DNA of 64,000 bases from Bacteroidota bacterium. Its GTDB lineage: Bacteria; Bacteroidota; Rhodothermia; Rhodothermales; UBA10348. Below are positions 36,256 through 44,887 of this stretch, in pieces; the first letter of the stretch is position 1; each line of letters opens with the position of its first letter. The DNA lies in contig JADFHF010000012.1 in NCBI GenBank assembly GCA_022567305.1, forward strand, positions 1 through 64,000, in the 5' to 3' direction. The translations under genes were made by a program, and so were the position numbers. Below the pieces are notes generated by a model. The model saw nothing but the letters and a program-made list of their open reading frames with translations, was not told the DNA's origin and searched no databases.

Positions 36256-37362
36256 TCAGGCAAGGAGGCGACCCCACTGTGTGGCTACACAGAATCGAAC
36301 GACCTTCTTGAGATATTCCCGTGGATCTGGCAGTTCATAGTCGTATTCCGGAATCGCATTCGTGACGTTGCATCGATCGAACATCTTTGGATAATCAAGC
36401 TGACGGATGGACTTCAGCACGCCTGGGACCTTTGATCCATCTCTGCTTTCAGTAGGATTCGAGAATTGCCCGACCTTCTTTTCAGGAGCAATAACGGGTT
36501 CAACGATATTTCGCAGAGTCCACTTCGGGTCGGTCGTTGCAAATGCGTCGAATACCTCATGAATGAAGTCCGAGAGTGCGATCGTCTTCTCTTCACTCGC
36601 CGTGATGTGATACGTGCATCCGGGACGAAACTGCGTGAGGAACAGCTGACAGATCGTGGTGGCGGCGTAGTCATTAGGAATGAAATTGATAGGATACTCG
36701 GGAGTGCCAGGCAAAACTTGGGCAACGCCATCGTACATCAGTCTCATCGTCTGGTGCGGTGCAGCCATTTTATTGACCGCGCCCGTACGGCTGTTACCGA
36801 GAATTATTGATGGTCGGAAAACAGATACTGGCAAGAAATTGGCAATCGAACGAACGAAGCATTCGGCTTCGTACTTTGACTGCTCATACGTATTGAGGAA
36901 TCCTAGATCGTGTACGAGCTCACTCTCCCGGATTTGGCCTTTTCTCTTTCCGCTCACGTAGGCAGTACTGACATGTCCAAATTGTCGGAGTGACCGACAC
37001 GCGCTCGCAAACTCTGCGACATGACGTGTACCATTGAGATTGACGATACGGGCTTGTTCTATACCCTGGCTGAATCGGGTATCGGCCGCGGTGTGGAGAA
37101 TATGCGTGAGGGATTTCTGTAGTTCTCGGCGATCAGACAGGGCTAGTCCCAAGTCCGACCTGGTGACATCACCTTGTATGACCCGTAATCGCCTGCAAGG
37201 GGACAAGCCGTAGTACTTCCGAAGGAACGTGGAGTGATTTTCGTCAGCACCGCTCTTGTGGACGAGCAGCACCAAATCGGCACTGGAGCGCGCATAAAGC
37301 GCCGGAACCAGTTCACGCCCCATCACGCCTGTCGCACCCGTTATTAGGATTGAACTTTTCAT
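36256..37362 (-). CDS. NAD_binding_4-type reductase (fatty acyl / thioester reductase-like SDR)
   Basis: From the ATG at 37362 (MKSSILITGATGVMGREL) the protein has 368 residues. The Rossmann motif TGATGVMG is at residues 9-16, HILHTAADTRFSQG follows, and the catalytic tyrosine/lysine is in NTYEQSKYEAE. This resembles the male-sterility / thioester-reductase SDR family that reduces fatty acyl-CoA or acyl carrier thioesters to aldehydes or alcohols. It is the first gene of the eight-gene operon and lies 22 bases before the PEP-synthase-like gene. The longer frame from 37533 has no start support. Confidence 0.82.
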   Translation of the reverse strand: MKSSILITGATGVMGRELVPALYARSSADLVLLVHKSGADENHSTFLRKYYGLSPCRRLRVIQGDVTRSDLGLALSDRRELQKSLTHILHTAADTRFSQGIEQARIVNLNGTRHVAEFASACRSLRQFGHVSTAYVSGKRKGQIRESELVHDLGFLNTYEQSKYEAECFVRSIANFLPVSVFRPSIILGNSRTGAVNKMAAPHQTMRLMYDGVAQVLPGTPEYPINFIPNDYAATTICQLFLTQFRPGCTYHITASEEKTIALSDFIHEVFDAFATTDPKWTLRNIVEPVIAPEKKVGQFSNPTESRDGSKVPGVLKSIRQLDYPKMFDRCNVTNAIPEYDYELPDPREYLKKVVRFCVATQWGRLLA

Positions 37363-37446
37363 GGCCTTGACCCAGATTGATGATCGTTGTGTACGAATGG
37401 TCAAAAAATCGATACAAGAACATGTGGTATGTGGGTCATTTCCATG

Positions 37447-37472
37447 GACAAATGCGCGATGTCGCATTTGTC
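37447..37472 (-). promoter_or_regulatory. Perfect 10-bp inverted repeat upstream of the lipid operon; candidate operator
   Basis: GACAAATGCG at 37447-37456 is mirrored by CGCATTTGTC at 37463-37472 with a 6-base spacer. It lies about 85 bases before the first operon start (37362), just beyond an A/T-rich tract whose minus strand reads TTATAGT, which could be the -10. A dimeric repressor bound here would cover the promoter. Confidence 0.4.
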
Positions 37473-37822
37473 TACTATAAATGTCTGGATAACCATGGGA
37501 GATTCGGGATTTACTCACCGTCTCCTGGTTCAACTATTAAGAGGAAGGCATTTCCAACCGCCGTCTGGAGCCCCAGACGATGATTTATCGCCACTGAAAA
37601 TCAAGACTGTTTTCAAGAAAGAAGTTTACAACTCGGACGTTGCGCCCATACGGAGTGACCGAAGTGGACTTCACTATCTCAGTCGTTTATAACGAGTTCA
37701 GTGGCTATATCCACCTCCGTCTTCAACTCGCATGAGTGAATTCAAATGAGGTGGTCGTGGTACGTGGAACCGATAGTTTATGAGTCCATGGGTAGAGGCT
37801 CTAGACAGTGCCTCCTGAGACG

Positions 37823-37956
37823 TGGACCCCGTTTTTCGGACCCGAGCCCTAAGTAAAATTTCGTGCTCTTGATCATGCTGCTGCCCGTGCGGAGCGGGCT
37901 TCGAAAAATACGTCATCTGGAGTCTTACGTCTGAGCGGCTGGTGTTGCCGTTTATG
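37823..37956 (-). mobile_element. IS3-like transposase tail and terminal inverted repeat (remnant)
   Basis: On the minus strand the stop at 37873-37875 is preceded by HKRQHQPLRRKTPDDVFFEARSARAAA read in parts: HKRQHQPLRR at about 37930-37956 and KTPDDVFFEARSARAAA beyond it, the sort of tail ending an IS3-family DDE integrase. From 37823 the plus strand reads TGGACCCCGTTTTTCGGAC, an IS3-type terminal repeat. No further transposase is present to the right, so only this end remains. Confidence 0.5.
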
Positions 37957-38286
37957 CTGAAATCAGTATGAGGAACAAGGTCAAGAATAAGTGCGATCTC
38001 GACGAAAATGTCTACAGGGGTATCAGCAATAATAGGACACGCCTAACGGTTACTCTACCGTCTGAGCATCTGGCTGGACAGAGAACCTAACGAATCGGGA
38101 TACTATCGCCCGACTGTAAATAAGCCGGCAATTTATCAAGATCGGCCTGATAGTAAACGCGTGAGGAAGCTTCTTCCGATCCCTATGGGGAAGCACTCGA
38201 TTACGGTGTATGCAAGCGGCATCGGTTCGCTTGTTTGTCTGCTGAGAATTAGAAAGCTCGAAGACGCCTATCCTGCTGACGATTAA
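37957..38286. other. Intergenic region, no gene seen
   Basis: No frame here is supported by a start, motif or Shine-Dalgarno. It lies between the IS remnant and the terminator of the EutN gene. Confidence 0.5.
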
Positions 38287-38312
38287 ACCGAAAACGCGCG
38301 TTGGTTTTCGGT
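38287..38312 (-). terminator. Terminator of the EutN/CcmL gene
   Basis: ACCGAAAAC (38287-38295) and GTTTTCGGT (38304-38312) form a 9-bp stem with an 8-base loop, 6 bases past the EutN stop on the minus strand. A short T-rich run follows on that strand (TTTAATC). Confidence 0.75.
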
Positions 38313-38318
38313 CTAAAT

Positions 38319-38597
38319 TCAAGCTTCGTACGACCAGTCGTCCACGACTCCCAGAATCACGACGTTAGCCGGGACGTTATCGCTCTTCATGAGCTGACGC
38401 ACGACCGCTCCTTCACGAGCAACCAGTACCACATCATCCAGGCCCGCGCCGAAGCCTGGATCGATCGCGAGCATATCCATCTCGCCGTCCAGTTCACCAA
38501 ACACGTCCACCGGGTGAACGACAAGGAGTTTGCTACCACGAAAATGTTCGTCTTTTCTGGCGGAGACAATGGTGCCTGTTACTTTACAAAGATACAT
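38319..38597 (-). CDS. EutN/CcmL-family microcompartment vertex protein
   Basis: This 92-residue protein shows the family in order: a first strand MYLCKVTGTIVSARKD, then GSKLLVVHPVD, AIDPGFGAGLDDVVLVARE, and a closing strand PANVVILGVVD. EutN/CcmL proteins form the pentamers that close the vertices of bacterial microcompartments and carboxysomes. No BMC shell hexamer gene is in the window, so it is a lone copy; such orphans are known and may have another role. A terminator follows its stop. A Shine-Dalgarno is not obvious. The neighbouring minus-strand genes encode an AAA+ ATPase and an aldolase. Confidence 0.9.
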   Translation of the reverse strand: MYLCKVTGTIVSARKDEHFRGSKLLVVHPVDVFGELDGEMDMLAIDPGFGAGLDDVVLVAREGAVVRQLMKSDNVPANVVILGVVDDWSYEA

Positions 38598-38787
38598 GGG
38601 CGGTGGGCCGGCCTTCTAACTACAATCTATCGCTAAGGGCGGTTCAAACGTAAGTGCTCCGAATATACATCGAAAAGATCGACATCAAACTCCGAACAAT
38701 ATTATCATAAACTGCTGGTATTATTCAGGCATTATTTTATATACTAGCCCCGAAATACTCCACCGAATTCCATCACAGTATTATCCT

Positions 38788-38991
38788 ATGTATTTCACGA
38801 AGGGAATAGAAGCGGTAGCTACCATTACGGAACTTCGATCCAAAACTTCTGAACTGGTTGAACATGCCAAAGGGATAGACCGAGGCATCTTGATTCAGAA
38901 GAACAACGAACCCTATGCAGTTCTCATTTCATATGATGTATACGAAAAACTGTTAAAAGGAAGCGGTTCCGGGGGTAGAAAGAAGAAATAG
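38788..38991 (+). CDS. Phd/YefM-type antitoxin, no toxin seen
   Basis: This 67-residue protein matches the prevent-host-death fold: VATITELRSKTSELVEHA (strand-helix opening), GILIQKNNEPYAVLISYDVY and a basic tail (GGRKKK). The family blocks a Doc or RelE toxin and represses its own operon. No toxin follows: a terminator lies 12 bases after the stop and the next gene is on the other strand. It may be orphaned or used in regulation. The upstream region is A/T-rich (TTATATACT about 50 bases upstream). Confidence 0.8.
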   Translation: MYFTKGIEAVATITELRSKTSELVEHAKGIDRGILIQKNNEPYAVLISYDVYEKLLKGSGSGGRKKK

Positions 38992-39002
38992 GGGTATTGA
39001 AT

Positions 39003-39026
39003 CGGACGAGGCAAGAGGCTCGTCCG
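39003..39026 (+). terminator. Terminator of the Phd-type gene
   Basis: CGGACGAG (39003-39010) and CTCGTCCG (39019-39026) form an 8-bp stem with an 8-base loop, followed by GATTTATT. Confidence 0.8.
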
Positions 39027-39102
39027 GATTTATTGCTGGACCTCCTAGGGAGTGTCAGGGGAGATTTTCGAGGTGGCGCCGTTACTTTTTCTGCTCGACT
39101 TT

Positions 39103-40995
39103 CTATTTAACAAATTGCTTGAGCTCGGCTATTCTCCGAACAATCGTCTCGCGATCCATCTCTCTATACTGAACCGGAAGTAGTGCACGACTTGTACACT
39201 CCAGCACGGCAACGAGTGTCTGTAGTTCGATTTCCAACGGATAAGTAGGGGGCATGAAATCGTCCACTACTTCTTGCATGATGCGCTTAGAAACTTTTCC
39301 TTTCGTTCGAGCATCGGCGGCGGCTCTGAACTTCGCGCGGGTCAACAATGCCTCCATATCTGCACCGCTGAAAACACGTTCGCCGTTCAGTAGGGATTCG
39401 GGTATTTCATCCATTTTTACGTTCACTTCTGTGCGCCGGAGCATGACCCGGAGTAGCTCTTCCCGTTCCTTTCGATCCGACGGATAGAATAGCGCGATAT
39501 GTTCCTCGGCTCTTCCCTGTCGCTTGAGGTCGACAGGCATGTAATCCGGTCGAGCCGTTACCAGGAAAAAGATGACCCGACCTCGATGTTTGGGGTTACT
39601 CATGAATGCGGCGATCTGTCCAAACACACGTTTCGAGACGCCCGAATCTCCTCCGGAATCGCGGTTACCCAACGCAGCATCAGCCTCATCGATCATTACA
39701 GCAACCGGTGTCATGGCTTCTAATAGTGTAAGGATCTTCTCCAGATTGGCTTCTGTCTGACCCTGCCACTGTGATCGGAAGTTTTTCAGCATGACCATCG
39801 GAATTCCGATGTCTCCTGCGAAGCATTGAACCATAAATGTTTTGCCGCATCCCACGGGGCCACTCACCAGGTATCCCATCGGGAGCACGTCCGGGTGGCC
39901 GTTGCGAAGCGCTTGAGCGGCGTGCTTCAAGTGCGCTTTGGCTTCTGTGTGGCCAGCCACCATCTTCAAATTCCAGTCCGATTCCACGAATTCGAGCATA
40001 CCATGGGCTTCCGCCTCGATGAATTCCTTCTTCATCGAAGAAAGCACTTCGAATGAGAGTTTGGTCCGATTCTCGAGCACATCCGCAAGGATGCTGCGAA
40101 GAGGGATATATCCCAGGCCGGCTGTGTTGGAGGCTAGAAGATCCGGACTCACTTCAGAGCGTTCCTTGAAGACATCCTCATGGCCGTTCAGATACCAGTG
40201 GACGAACGCTCTGCGGTCGTTTTCGCTCGGAAGGGGAAGCTGAATTTCAGCCGTATAAGGGCTTTGGACCAATTGATGGTTCAGTTCCTTGATGTTCTCC
40301 GAAACAAGGATGATCGTAAAGTCGCTCTCTATGAAAAGCGGATCGTGCGCCCATTTCTGCAAGAACACCAGGGCATTTCGATCTTCAGAGGAATAAGTGG
40401 ATGCCTCGGCCATCGGAATGACCGTTTCGGCATAATCAATGATGCAGGCGATTCGTTTGCCTTCTCCCAGGCGAAGCCGAAAATAATTCTGCAGCACCGA
40501 AAACACCCGGACAGGATCTTTCGGAAGTTTTTGAGCAAAGTCCGTCCCGAATATGGTATCGTACCCCGAGAGGGCTCGGCTGAAATCCTTTTGTGATGTC
40601 TTGTCGACGAAGTGGATTCCACTTGATCGGTCGTAAAAAACGACGAGATCGCGCGAAGCGAACAGGTCTTCTGTCAGGAAGCCCCGGAGCGACATGTAGA
40701 CCAGTTTTCCGTCATCATCCTGCGTCGGGATAAGGTCCCGGACATTTCCGTAGAGAATAAACTGCGTAAGTGTCTTCGTGAAGTACTTTCGGGCAAAATC
40801 CTTGGCCCAGTCGGGGTAATGGGCCGTGTATTGATCCAAGAGACTGGGTGCGACCGGAGACGGCACCGTCATGGTTACGGTACTATCGTCGGGAGATCCA
40901 TTTTCTATACCAACTGGCGCACCATCGGATGCATGCTTGTTCAGCTGCTCAGCGTCTTTTTTAGCACCGATTTTGGACGACCTGTTTTCCGCCAT
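39103..40995 (-). CDS. AAA+ ATPase, Ycf46-like, with a degenerate first half
   Basis: This 630-residue protein has a first half (about 60-340) that resembles an ATPase fold but lacks a P-loop (ACIIDYAETVIP sits at the Walker-B place). The second half is intact: GPVGCGKT at about residues 378-385, AVMIDEAD near 431, then sensor and arginine-finger regions (VTARPDYMPVDLKRQGRAEE). Such inactive/active pairs occur in Ycf46-like and related chaperone-type ATPases. The role is unknown. It lies near the EutN gene, but the Phd-type gene on the other strand separates them. Confidence 0.8.
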   Translation of the reverse strand: MAENRSSKIGAKKDAEQLNKHASDGAPVGIENGSPDDSTVTMTVPSPVAPSLLDQYTAHYPDWAKDFARKYFTKTLTQFILYGNVRDLIPTQDDDGKLVYMSLRGFLTEDLFASRDLVVFYDRSSGIHFVDKTSQKDFSRALSGYDTIFGTDFAQKLPKDPVRVFSVLQNYFRLRLGEGKRIACIIDYAETVIPMAEASTYSSEDRNALVFLQKWAHDPLFIESDFTIILVSENIKELNHQLVQSPYTAEIQLPLPSENDRRAFVHWYLNGHEDVFKERSEVSPDLLASNTAGLGYIPLRSILADVLENRTKLSFEVLSSMKKEFIEAEAHGMLEFVESDWNLKMVAGHTEAKAHLKHAAQALRNGHPDVLPMGYLVSGPVGCGKTFMVQCFAGDIGIPMVMLKNFRSQWQGQTEANLEKILTLLEAMTPVAVMIDEADAALGNRDSGGDSGVSKRVFGQIAAFMSNPKHRGRVIFFLVTARPDYMPVDLKRQGRAEEHIALFYPSDRKEREELLRVMLRRTEVNVKMDEIPESLLNGERVFSGADMEALLTRAKFRAAADARTKGKVSKRIMQEVVDDFMPPTYPLEIELQTLVAVLECTSRALLPVQYREMDRETIVRRIAELKQFVK

Positions 40996-41114
40996 GACTG
41001 AAATTCCGGTTTCCGATGAAGTTTTTCAGATTTCTCCAGTATACGCAGTCTCCACCCCGATGGGTTTCGGTCTTTGTAGACAAAAACGCGGGTAGAAGAT
41101 CTTGCGACAAAGAC

Positions 41115-41142
41115 AAAAGGCCCGTCGACAGGCGAGTCTTTT
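41115..41142. terminator. Possible weak terminator between the aldolase and AAA+ genes
   Basis: AAAAGG and CTTTT arms surround a partly paired GCCCG/CGAG core. Pairing is imperfect. It lies 34 bases past the aldolase stop on the minus strand. Confidence 0.35.
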
Positions 41143-41176
41143 CCCTTTCGATCGGTTACCGCGGGAGGCTCAACCG

Positions 41177-42256
41177 CTAGGCGATCGTAATACTTTCGTC
41201 TAGATAAACATCCTGAATCGCATTCAGCAATTTGATCCCATCTCTCATCGGCTTCTGGAAGGCCTTACGTCCAGATATCAGTCCCGTACCCCCGGCCCGC
41301 TTATTGATGACGGCCGTTTTCACGGCTTGCTGGAGATCGTTTGAACCGGACGCACCACCCGAATTGATGAGTCCGACACGGCCCATATATCCGTTGGCCA
41401 CTTGGTAGCGGGTCAGGTCAATCGGATGGTCCGTGCTCAGTTCTGAATACATCAATTCGCTGTATTTTCCATACGATCCATTCCCCGAATTGAGCGCTGC
41501 GTAGCCTCCATTCTGTTCGGGCAGCTTCTGCTTCAAAATGTCAGCTTGAATCGTTGCACCGAGGTGATTGGCTTGTCCGGTCAGATCCGCACTGGATTCG
41601 TGATTGACTCCGTCCACTTTGAACGCGGAATTTCGGACGTAGCACCAGAGTATCGTGGCCATCCCAAGTTCGTGGGCATGGGAGAACATTTCGGACACCT
41701 CGACAATCTGTCGGCCGCTATCTTCAGATCCGAAATAAATGGTCGCACCGACGGCGACACAACCCATGTTCCACGCATCATCGATCTGAGCGAAAACGAT
41801 CTGTTCGAACGAATTAGGATAGGTAAGAAGTTCGTTGTGGTTAAACTTCAGAATGAACGGGATCCTGTGCGCGAACTTTCGGGCCACAGAACCAAGTACG
41901 CCAAACGTGGAGGCGACCGCATTGCAGCCGCCTTCAATGGCGAGTGTCACAATATTCTCCGGGTCGAAATAAATGGGATTCGGCGCAAACGATGCGCCTC
42001 CCGAGTGTTCGATCCCTTGATCAACCGGTAAAATGGAGACATACCCGGACCCTGCCAGCCTTCCATTCCCAAAAAGGGTTTGTAGGGACCGAAGAACACG
42101 CGGGTTGCGATCCGAATCCAGGAATACGCGATCTACGAAGTCGGGACCTGGTAGATGCAGGTCGTCTTTCGAAATGGTCGAACACGTATGGTCCAGTAGA
42201 TAAGCGGCCTCATCTCCGAGTAATTCTGCTGTTTGAGATGCGATTACTTCCGCCAT
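41177..42256 (-). CDS. fbaB: Class I fructose-bisphosphate aldolase (DhnA/FbaB type)
   Basis: This 359-residue protein is of the archaeal-type class I aldolase family. Visible marks are [14 protein letters not shown], the conserved loop [14 protein letters not shown] (usual Schiff-base lysine region), and the phosphate-binding end [10 protein letters not shown]...[17 protein letters not shown]. It interconverts fructose-1,6-bisphosphate and triose phosphates in glycolysis and gluconeogenesis. The Shine-Dalgarno TGGAGGG lies 6-7 bases before the ATG, inside a short GAGGGATCCCTC palindrome. Length fits the family (about 350). Confidence 0.92.
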   Translation of the reverse strand: MAEVIASQTAELLGDEAAYLLDHTCSTISKDDLHLPGPDFVDRVFLDSDRNPRVLRSLQTLFGNGRLAGSGYVSILPVDQGIEHSGGASFAPNPIYFDPENIVTLAIEGGCNAVASTFGVLGSVARKFAHRIPFILKFNHNELLTYPNSFEQIVFAQIDDAWNMGCVAVGATIYFGSEDSGRQIVEVSEMFSHAHELGMATILWCYVRNSAFKVDGVNHESSADLTGQANHLGATIQADILKQKLPEQNGGYAALNSGNGSYGKYSELMYSELSTDHPIDLTRYQVANGYMGRVGLINSGGASGSNDLQQAVKTAVINKRAGGTGLISGRKAFQKPMRDGIKLLNAIQDVYLDESITIA

Positions 42257-42318
42257 GAGGGATCCCTCCAGTTAAAATGCTTTGTTCTTATAACCTGAGT
42301 GGTCGGGGAGAAAAGAGT

Positions 42319-43413
42319 CTACTCCCGATAAAAAGTACGGTGCCCTGATCCATGAAGATTAACGCTTATTTCCTTTGGAATCGCACTGGGTTTCTCGAAG
42401 AATTTTGGTAATTCGTACGCCAGAAGAGGTGCCATCAACAGGCCCTTCGCACCCAGTCCGGTAAAGATCCAAACGTTGTGACTGCCAGGGAGTGGGCCAA
42501 GCATTGGAAGGCGAATTTCAGGGACCGTTACCCGGATGCTTGCTCCCGCATCTGTTACTGTCGACCGCCTTAGAGACGGTATGAGCAGGCAGGCCTCCCT
42601 GTGAAGGTCTTTGATCACTTCCTCGGTCGGTTCGATTGTAGAGTACTTGTGCTCATAACTGCTGCCAACCACAATCCCCTTGTCGTCTCGAGCCAGATAC
42701 GACCCCGAAGAAATAGCCACCGTTTGGGGCAAGTTGTCGCGGGATCTCAGCCGGATCCACTGGCCTTTGATCGGGTGGAGTCGGAGGGCGCGGAGTTCCG
42801 GAAACTCGGTATACCCTTCGCCCAGGCACAGCAGGAGCCGCCGTGAAGTAAACTCCTCGTTTGATGAAAGCCGGACAGTCACTTGGTCTCCGGAGTCCTC
42901 CCAGCCCTGAATCGCACAGGCAGATTTTGATTCCGCACCTCTATCACATGCCGCGTGAACGAGAGTCTGGCAGAACGCCGGCATGGAAACCGCGCCGCCG
43001 GAGGTGACCTCCAGAACACCAAATTGAGTAAAGAGGTAGGGCCAGCGTTCGGCAGCACTTTCGGGCTCAAACCAGCGCCCATGATCCGGCCATTTCATCG
43101 ACGCGTCTCTAAACTCAATCGCCTGCTCCTCGCTTCTTGCAGGTTTCCGTACGCCGGACGCTGAAAAATGACTTGAAGCCTTCGATTCAGCGAGCAAGCG
43201 ATGAAAAGATTGCATGGCTTCTTCCATGCGCCAAACCGGTCGAGCTCGTCGTGCCATGAGCGGACTGATTAGACCGACAGGTACTCCGGAGGCTCCGCAT
43301 CCGGGTTGCTCTGCATCCAGAATAAGGACCCGTTCATTTTCAGAAAGCACGAATGCCGCACACGATCCTGCAAGCCCGGACCCTGCGATAATCGTATCAA
43401 ACGAATGATTCAT
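42319..43413 (-). CDS. FAD-dependent oxidoreductase (DAO family)
   Basis: From the ATG at 43413 the protein has 364 residues. The FAD-binding GxGxxG is in TIIAGSGLAGSCAAFVL, and the end carries WIFTGLGAKGLLMAPLLA. The family includes MnmC's oxidase domain and D-amino-acid oxidases, and the exact substrate is not evident. It lies head to head with thiO, with 103 bases between the two start codons. A regulatory link to thiamine synthesis is possible, but thiO is complete without it. Confidence 0.8.
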   Translation of the reverse strand: MNHSFDTIIAGSGLAGSCAAFVLSENERVLILDAEQPGCGASGVPVGLISPLMARRARPVWRMEEAMQSFHRLLAESKASSHFSASGVRKPARSEEQAIEFRDASMKWPDHGRWFEPESAAERWPYLFTQFGVLEVTSGGAVSMPAFCQTLVHAACDRGAESKSACAIQGWEDSGDQVTVRLSSNEEFTSRRLLLCLGEGYTEFPELRALRLHPIKGQWIRLRSRDNLPQTVAISSGSYLARDDKGIVVGSSYEHKYSTIEPTEEVIKDLHREACLLIPSLRRSTVTDAGASIRVTVPEIRLPMLGPLPGSHNVWIFTGLGAKGLLMAPLLAYELPKFFEKPSAIPKEISVNLHGSGHRTFYRE

Positions 43414-43516
43414 GGGCACAATCGGCCTTCGCGAAACAAAATCGCGTCCATGCATTACGTTATGCTGGATTTGCGGAGATCATCAAGATAGGGTCGATAG
43501 GCGGAACGCCACTGAA

Positions 43517-44650
43517 ATGGACAAAAAGTCAATCATCATTGTTGGAGGCGGCATCATTGGGATGTCAATCGGCTGGGAATTGATTCGCCTGGGCCACGAT
43601 GTGACCATCGTAGAACGAGATCGCGTCGGCCGGGGAGCCTCCTGGATAGCCGGAGGAATGCTGTCGGCAAACGCGGAGGTGGGCTTTGAAGAAATGGAAT
43701 TCTATCGGATCTCGGCGGAGAGTCTTCGCAGGTGGCCCGAGTATGCCAAGATGCTTGAGAGAGAAAGCTCAAGGTCGGTTTGTTACCGGGATGAGGGCTC
43801 GATTACGGTTGCGGACGATCGAGATAGCGCTGAAGCGCTCCGAAGAAGATTCGAATTCCAAGCTGAACACGGCCTGGATGTTCGATGGCTTTCCGCGGCC
43901 GAAGCGTTGGATCTGGAACCGTTCCTGGCTCCGGGACTGTCTGCAGCCGTTCATTCACCGCTGGATCATCAGGTCGACAATCGATGCGTACTCGATGCGC
44001 TTCGGGATCTGATCCTTGAGGGTGGGGGTCGCTTGGTGGAACTGTCTGCCGTTGTGGCTATTGTTCCAGACGACGTGGCTCCTTCTGTTGAGATCGACGG
44101 TCAGGACTCGATCGGGGGACATGTGGTTGTTGTCGCTGCAGGTGCTTGGTCGCGCCAGTTCAGTGGCATTGAGCCGGAGCATCTTCCTGCCGTACGACCC
44201 GTGAAGGGTCAAATCCTGGATCTAAAGGTTAAAGAGCCATTCAATCTGAAACACGTCATTCGCGGCCCTCAGGCCTACGTTATTCCGAAAGATGAGACGC
44301 GTGTTGTCGTAGGTGCTACGGAGGAGGAGATGGGCTTCGACGTTCAGGTAACGGCCGGCGGAGTATACAAGTTGTTGGAGGGTGCGTGGGAGATCGTTCC
44401 GGGGATCTATGACCTTCCTCTTCTGCACGCCTATGCGGGTCTTCGGCCTGGCTCGAGAGACAATGAACCCATTGTCGGCTGGTCCGATGCGCCCGGTGTG
44501 TATTATGCGAGTGGGCATTACAGAAACGGGGTTTTGCTAACACCCATTACCGCCCAGGAAGCAGCGCTGGAGATCGCGGAGAAAAATGATTCCGACTGGT
44601 TGAAGGGGTTTCGACCACAAAGATTACAGATGACCACCTCTACTGGGTAA
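43517..44650 (+). CDS. thiO: Glycine oxidase for thiamine synthesis
   Basis: The protein has 378 residues from the ATG at 43517. It has the Rossmann motif IIIVGGGIIGMSIGWELI, then GASWIAGGML and the C-terminal GLRPGSRDNEPIVGW...ASGHYRNGVLLTP. It oxidises glycine to iminoglycine, which ThiG uses for the thiazole ring. An O2-using ThiO instead of the radical ThiH means the route is aerobic. It is the first gene of a five-gene operon; no TPP-riboswitch elements are seen in the 103-base leader. Confidence 0.92.
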   Translation: MDKKSIIIVGGGIIGMSIGWELIRLGHDVTIVERDRVGRGASWIAGGMLSANAEVGFEEMEFYRISAESLRRWPEYAKMLERESSRSVCYRDEGSITVADDRDSAEALRRRFEFQAEHGLDVRWLSAAEALDLEPFLAPGLSAAVHSPLDHQVDNRCVLDALRDLILEGGGRLVELSAVVAIVPDDVAPSVEIDGQDSIGGHVVVVAAGAWSRQFSGIEPEHLPAVRPVKGQILDLKVKEPFNLKHVIRGPQAYVIPKDETRVVVGATEEEMGFDVQVTAGGVYKLLEGAWEIVPGIYDLPLLHAYAGLRPGSRDNEPIVGWSDAPGVYYASGHYRNGVLLTPITAQEAALEIAEKNDSDWLKGFRPQRLQMTTSTG

Positions 44651-44654
44651 GCCA

Positions 44655-44870
44655 ATGACGATCGATATTGTGGTGAATGGAGACGAGAGTAGGGTCGAGA
44701 ACGGATCGACACTCGCGGATTTATTAGAATCCGTGAACATCGACATAGAAAATACTCGTGGAATCGCTGTGGCTGTCAACGACGAGATTATTCGGCGAAC
44801 GGATTGGAATAAGAGAGAACTCAACGCCGGTGATTCAGTCGAACTGGTAACGGCACGGCAGGGGGGATAG
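44655..44870 (+). CDS. thiS: Thiamine sulfur-carrier protein
   Basis: This 71-residue ubiquitin-like protein ends in TARQGG; the terminal Gly-Gly is adenylated and thiocarboxylated to carry sulfur for the thiazole ring. It starts 4 bases after the thiO stop. No ThiF/MoeB adenylyltransferase gene lies in the window, so activation must come from elsewhere. Confidence 0.92.
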   Translation: MTIDIVVNGDESRVENGSTLADLLESVNIDIENTRGIAVAVNDEIIRRTDWNKRELNAGDSVELVTARQGG

Positions 44871-44887
44871 GACGAGGGCAAAAGCGC

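Noticed and set aside
38301-38636. A 111-codon plus-strand frame opposite the EutN gene
   Set aside because: The minus strand has the full EutN pattern and a terminator, so the plus frame is a shadow.
43414-43516. A TPP riboswitch before thiO
   Set aside because: The conserved CTGAGA and the paired arms of the THI element are absent.
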